Assembly: GCA_030433395.1 (NCBI GenBank)
Contig: JAUILX010000029.1
Span: 1 to 9,402, forward strand
Direction of reading: 5' to 3'
Origin: Chlamydiia bacterium
GTDB taxonomy: Bacteria > Chlamydiota > Chlamydiia > Chlamydiales > JACKPQ01
DNA length: 9,402 bases
The position numbers and the translations under genes were made by a program. Within the stretch, counting starts at the first letter, position 1. The number at the start of each line of letters is the position of its first letter. The notes under the pieces were generated by a model, which saw only the letters and a program-made list of their open reading frames with translations, did not search any database and had not been told where the DNA came from. Below are positions 7,714 through 9,402 of this stretch, one piece after another.

Positions 7714-8336
7714 GCGGACTTTTTGTCACAATCGAGGGCGGAGAGGGCAGTGGCAAGTCCACACTTCAAACAAGGCTTTGTGACAGCTTTCCAAACACTG
7801 TAAAGACTCGTGAGCCTGGAGGAACGCCTCTCGGCATAGAGATTCGCAAGCTACTTCTACACTCTGATCACGCAATCGATAGACGTGCAGAGCTCTTTCT
7901 TTTCCTTGCAGATCGTGCACAGCACGTTGAAAGCACAATACGTCCAGCCCTAGAAAACGGTCAAACGGTTATTTGCGATCGCTTTACAGACTCAACGCTT
8001 GCCTACCAAGCCCTAGCTCGCGATTTGCCCTTAGATGAGCTAGAAATCCTTTGTGCACTTGCTACAAATAAGCTTGTTCCCAACCTCACTTTTTATATCG
8101 ACATAGATCCAGCCATTGGACTTGATCGCGTCCACTCCAAGCGGGGCAACGGCTTTGATCGCATCGAGCAAGAAGCCCTTGACTTTCACCAAAAAGTGCG
8201 CGATGCTTTTCTTTTTCTTGCCAAGCGCGAAAAAACGCGCATCCACATACTAGATGGCACCAAAACACCCGATGAGGTTTTCCATGACGCTAGCGCTATC
8301 CTCTCTAAACACACTGCTGGGCAACCAAGCAGTTAA
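7710..8336 (+). CDS. tmk: Thymidylate kinase (dTMP kinase)
   Basis: This cytosolic enzyme phosphorylates dTMP to dTDP with ATP, an essential step in dTTP supply. The 208-residue length is normal for the family. The P-loop is EGGEGSGKST at residues 9-18. TREPGGTPLG (33-42) is the characteristic substrate-side motif, and CDRFTDSTLAYQ (89-100) contains the DRF/DRY signature. The lid region SKRGNGFDRIEQE (143-155) carries an arginine, while the P-loop has Glu12 rather than a basic residue, as in bacterial type II enzymes. The start overlaps the gyrA stop by 4 nt, with purine-rich GAAGAG just upstream as a weak ribosome site. The last 17 codons and the stop overlap the 5' end of holB in another frame. 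Pairing of tmk with holB is common in bacteria. Confidence 0.97.
   Translation: MSGLFVTIEGGEGSGKSTLQTRLCDSFPNTVKTREPGGTPLGIEIRKLLLHSDHAIDRRAELFLFLADRAQHVESTIRPALENGQTVICDRFTDSTLAYQALARDLPLDELEILCALATNKLVPNLTFYIDIDPAIGLDRVHSKRGNGFDRIEQEALDFHQKVRDAFLFLAKREKTRIHILDGTKTPDEVFHDASAILSKHTAGQPSS
8274..8277 (+). promoter_or_regulatory. Ribosome binding site that decides the holB start
   Basis: GAGG inside the tmk coding sequence stands 6 nt before the ATG at 8284. The alternative in-frame ATGs at 8254 and 8272 have no comparable purine-rich sequence at a suitable distance. Ribosomes finishing tmk could also feed this site. Confidence 0.55.
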
Positions 8337-9132
8337 AAACTATCTGCAGCAGATGAAATCCCTGCCAGGTGCAACGCTCTTTTCCGGTCCCGCAGGCGTC
8401 GGTAAAGCAACATTTGCTAAAACATTTGCAAGCACCCGTCTTGGTCGCCCAGCTCACCCCGATATGATCCTACTTGAGCCTGAAGGTAAATCCCGAATGC
8501 ACCCGATCGAAAACATCCGCAACCTTATCCAACGTTTAGCAATACCCCCTTATGAAGCCTCCATCAAAATCGTCATCATTGACTCAGCAGATCGCATGCT
8601 TCCATACGCTGCTAATGCCCTTTTAAAAACCTTAGAAGAGCCGCCAGCTTACGCCCACCTCATCCTCACATCTTCACATCCAGACCGTCTTCTTCCAACA
8701 ATCCGTTCTCGCTGCCAAGTCTTGCCGTTTCAGCCCCTAACGCGCGCTGACCTTGAAACCTTTTTTAAAGAGCGTCAAATCACAGAAAACCTCGATGCTC
8801 TTATTACTCTTTCTCAAGGATCGCTTTCCCGCGCAGAAAAACTCCTCTCTGGCGATCTTAACCTCGAGCCTATCTTTGATTATCTTGAAAACAATAAGCC
8901 TTTAAAAGGCGATGCTGAAGAGCTGCTGCCATTGCTTCACTACTGGTATCGAGACCGCCACCTGCTTGCAGCAGGCGGCAATCCCTCCCAGCTTTTCTAC
9001 AAAGAGCATCTCGCACGATTAAAAGAGCACGCTGACCGCCCACTGCCGTCGCTTGAAGCTCTTCACTTAAAGCTAGCTGACGCCTTAGAGGCAACGAAGC
9101 GTGGCATCAAACTTTACCCATTATTTAAATAA
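8284..9132 (+). CDS. holB: DNA polymerase III delta-prime subunit (clamp loader)
   Basis: This AAA+ family protein is part of the clamp loader that places the sliding clamp on DNA; 282 residues from the chosen ATG. Visible features are the Walker A-like GPAGVGKAT (35-43), HPD at 58-60, IENIRNLIQ near 75-83, the degenerate Walker B IIDSADRM (98-105), ANALLKTLEEPP (110-121), and TIRSRCQVLPF (139-149) with the SRC arginine-finger motif. A helical C-terminal collar domain follows, with HYWYRDRHLLA near 219-229. Delta prime is favoured over DnaX because the Walker A lysine is followed by Ala instead of Ser/Thr, Walker B is DSAD-type, and there is no tau extension. The cysteine zinc module usual in both families is absent: the only cysteine is C144. 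A homologue may be labelled dnaX-like in Chlamydia annotations. It overlaps tmk by 53 nt. No hairpin terminator is seen after the stop, only A/T-rich sequence. Confidence 0.9.
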   Translation: MTLALSSLNTLLGNQAVKNYLQQMKSLPGATLFSGPAGVGKATFAKTFASTRLGRPAHPDMILLEPEGKSRMHPIENIRNLIQRLAIPPYEASIKIVIIDSADRMLPYAANALLKTLEEPPAYAHLILTSSHPDRLLPTIRSRCQVLPFQPLTRADLETFFKERQITENLDALITLSQGSLSRAEKLLSGDLNLEPIFDYLENNKPLKGDAEELLPLLHYWYRDRHLLAAGGNPSQLFYKEHLARLKEHADRPLPSLEALHLKLADALEATKRGIKLYPLFK

Positions 9133-9212
9133 ATAATTTTACTTTCCGATAAGTCTTTTAAACAAAGAAAATCTATGCCAACTTACGAAACAATTGCGAT
9201 AGACGGGGTGTT

Positions 9213-9402
9213 GTGCAAAAAGTCGTAGATTTAGTAGTTAGCGTTTTTAGGCAGATCCAATATACGGCAGCCTTTTTATATCGACGATTCAGTAACCCTA
9301 GCCCGCTTTTACAAGATCATAAAGTTGAGTGGAAGCAGGATAGTCAGGCACTGGTTGTGCTTCTCCGTGGTTTACGAAGTGATCCAGTAGCATGGAATTC
9401 AC
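9213..9402 (+). CDS. Partial reading frame, possible alpha/beta-hydrolase-like protein (5' part only)
   Basis: This frame is open from just after a TAA at 9159-9161 to the right edge. The first usable initiator is a GTG at 9213, preceded by GGGG with 4 nt spacing, and 63 codons are visible. The start is basic and partly hydrophobic (VQKVVDLVVSVFRQ, then YTAAFLYRRF). About 45 residues in comes ALVVLLRGLRSDPVAWN, which resembles the first beta strand and oxyanion-loop region of lipase or esterase-type alpha/beta hydrolases (typically LLHGLxxxPxxW), but with Arg in place of the usual His. No catalytic serine is within the window, so the assignment is a weak inference. The 80-nt gap from holB (9133-9212) holds no clear terminator or promoter. 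An ATG at 9175 in another frame opens only 17 codons and ends at 9228. Confidence 0.5.
   Translation, partial: MQKVVDLVVSVFRQIQYTAAFLYRRFSNPSPLLQDHKVEWKQDSQALVVLLRGLRSDPVAWNS

Noticed and set aside
8254..8283. ATG at 8254 or 8272 as the holB start
   Set aside because: Neither has a well-placed ribosome site, and the extra residues (MAPKHPMRFS) are unlike the family N-terminus.
9133..9212. Terminator or promoter in the gap after holB
   Set aside because: A/T-rich sequence is present but I found no stable inverted repeat with a T-run and no hexamer pair with acceptable spacing.

Overview
The window looks like a piece of a Chlamydiota chromosome. The run DUF721/DciA gene, gyrB, gyrA, tmk, holB matches the order I recall for Chlamydia, and the GyrA sequence (for example HPHGESVIYPTL around the quinolone region) fits that phylum. 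Moderate G+C by eye and a typA gene beside the cluster suggest, by inference only, an environmental (non-Chlamydiaceae) lineage. No mobile element, CRISPR array, rRNA or tRNA was seen.

Layout. Two divergent transcription units meet in a short intergenic region at about 2316-2390. Leftwards (minus strand) run a 169-residue probable lipoprotein of unknown function and, 5 nt downstream, typA/bipA, a ribosome-associated translational GTPase whose last few codons lie beyond the left edge. Rightwards (plus strand) runs a compact replication operon: a DUF721/DciA-like helicase operator gene, gyrB, gyrA, tmk and holB. These genes are separated by 15 nt or less or overlap, and no internal terminator was seen. 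After an 80-nt gap, a further reading frame starts at about 9213 and runs off the right edge; it may be an alpha/beta-hydrolase-like protein.

How the genes fit together. The plus-strand operon joins replicative helicase recruitment (DciA-like), supercoiling control (GyrA2GyrB2), dTTP precursor supply (Tmk) and clamp loading (delta prime). The DciA-like/gyrB/gyrA arrangement recalls the origin-proximal dciA-gyrB-gyrA group of Actinobacteria, although dnaA, dnaN and recF are not visible here.

Points worth a second look: two back-to-back candidate promoters, the rightward one predicting a nearly leaderless dciA mRNA; a delta-prime subunit that has lost its cysteine zinc module and has an altered Walker A; an abrupt codon-usage change inside gyrB; proline at the second quinolone-resistance position of GyrA; a 53-nt tmk/holB overlap; and an odd start region for the last partial gene. 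I do not see a clearly new system; the window is mostly conserved housekeeping DNA.
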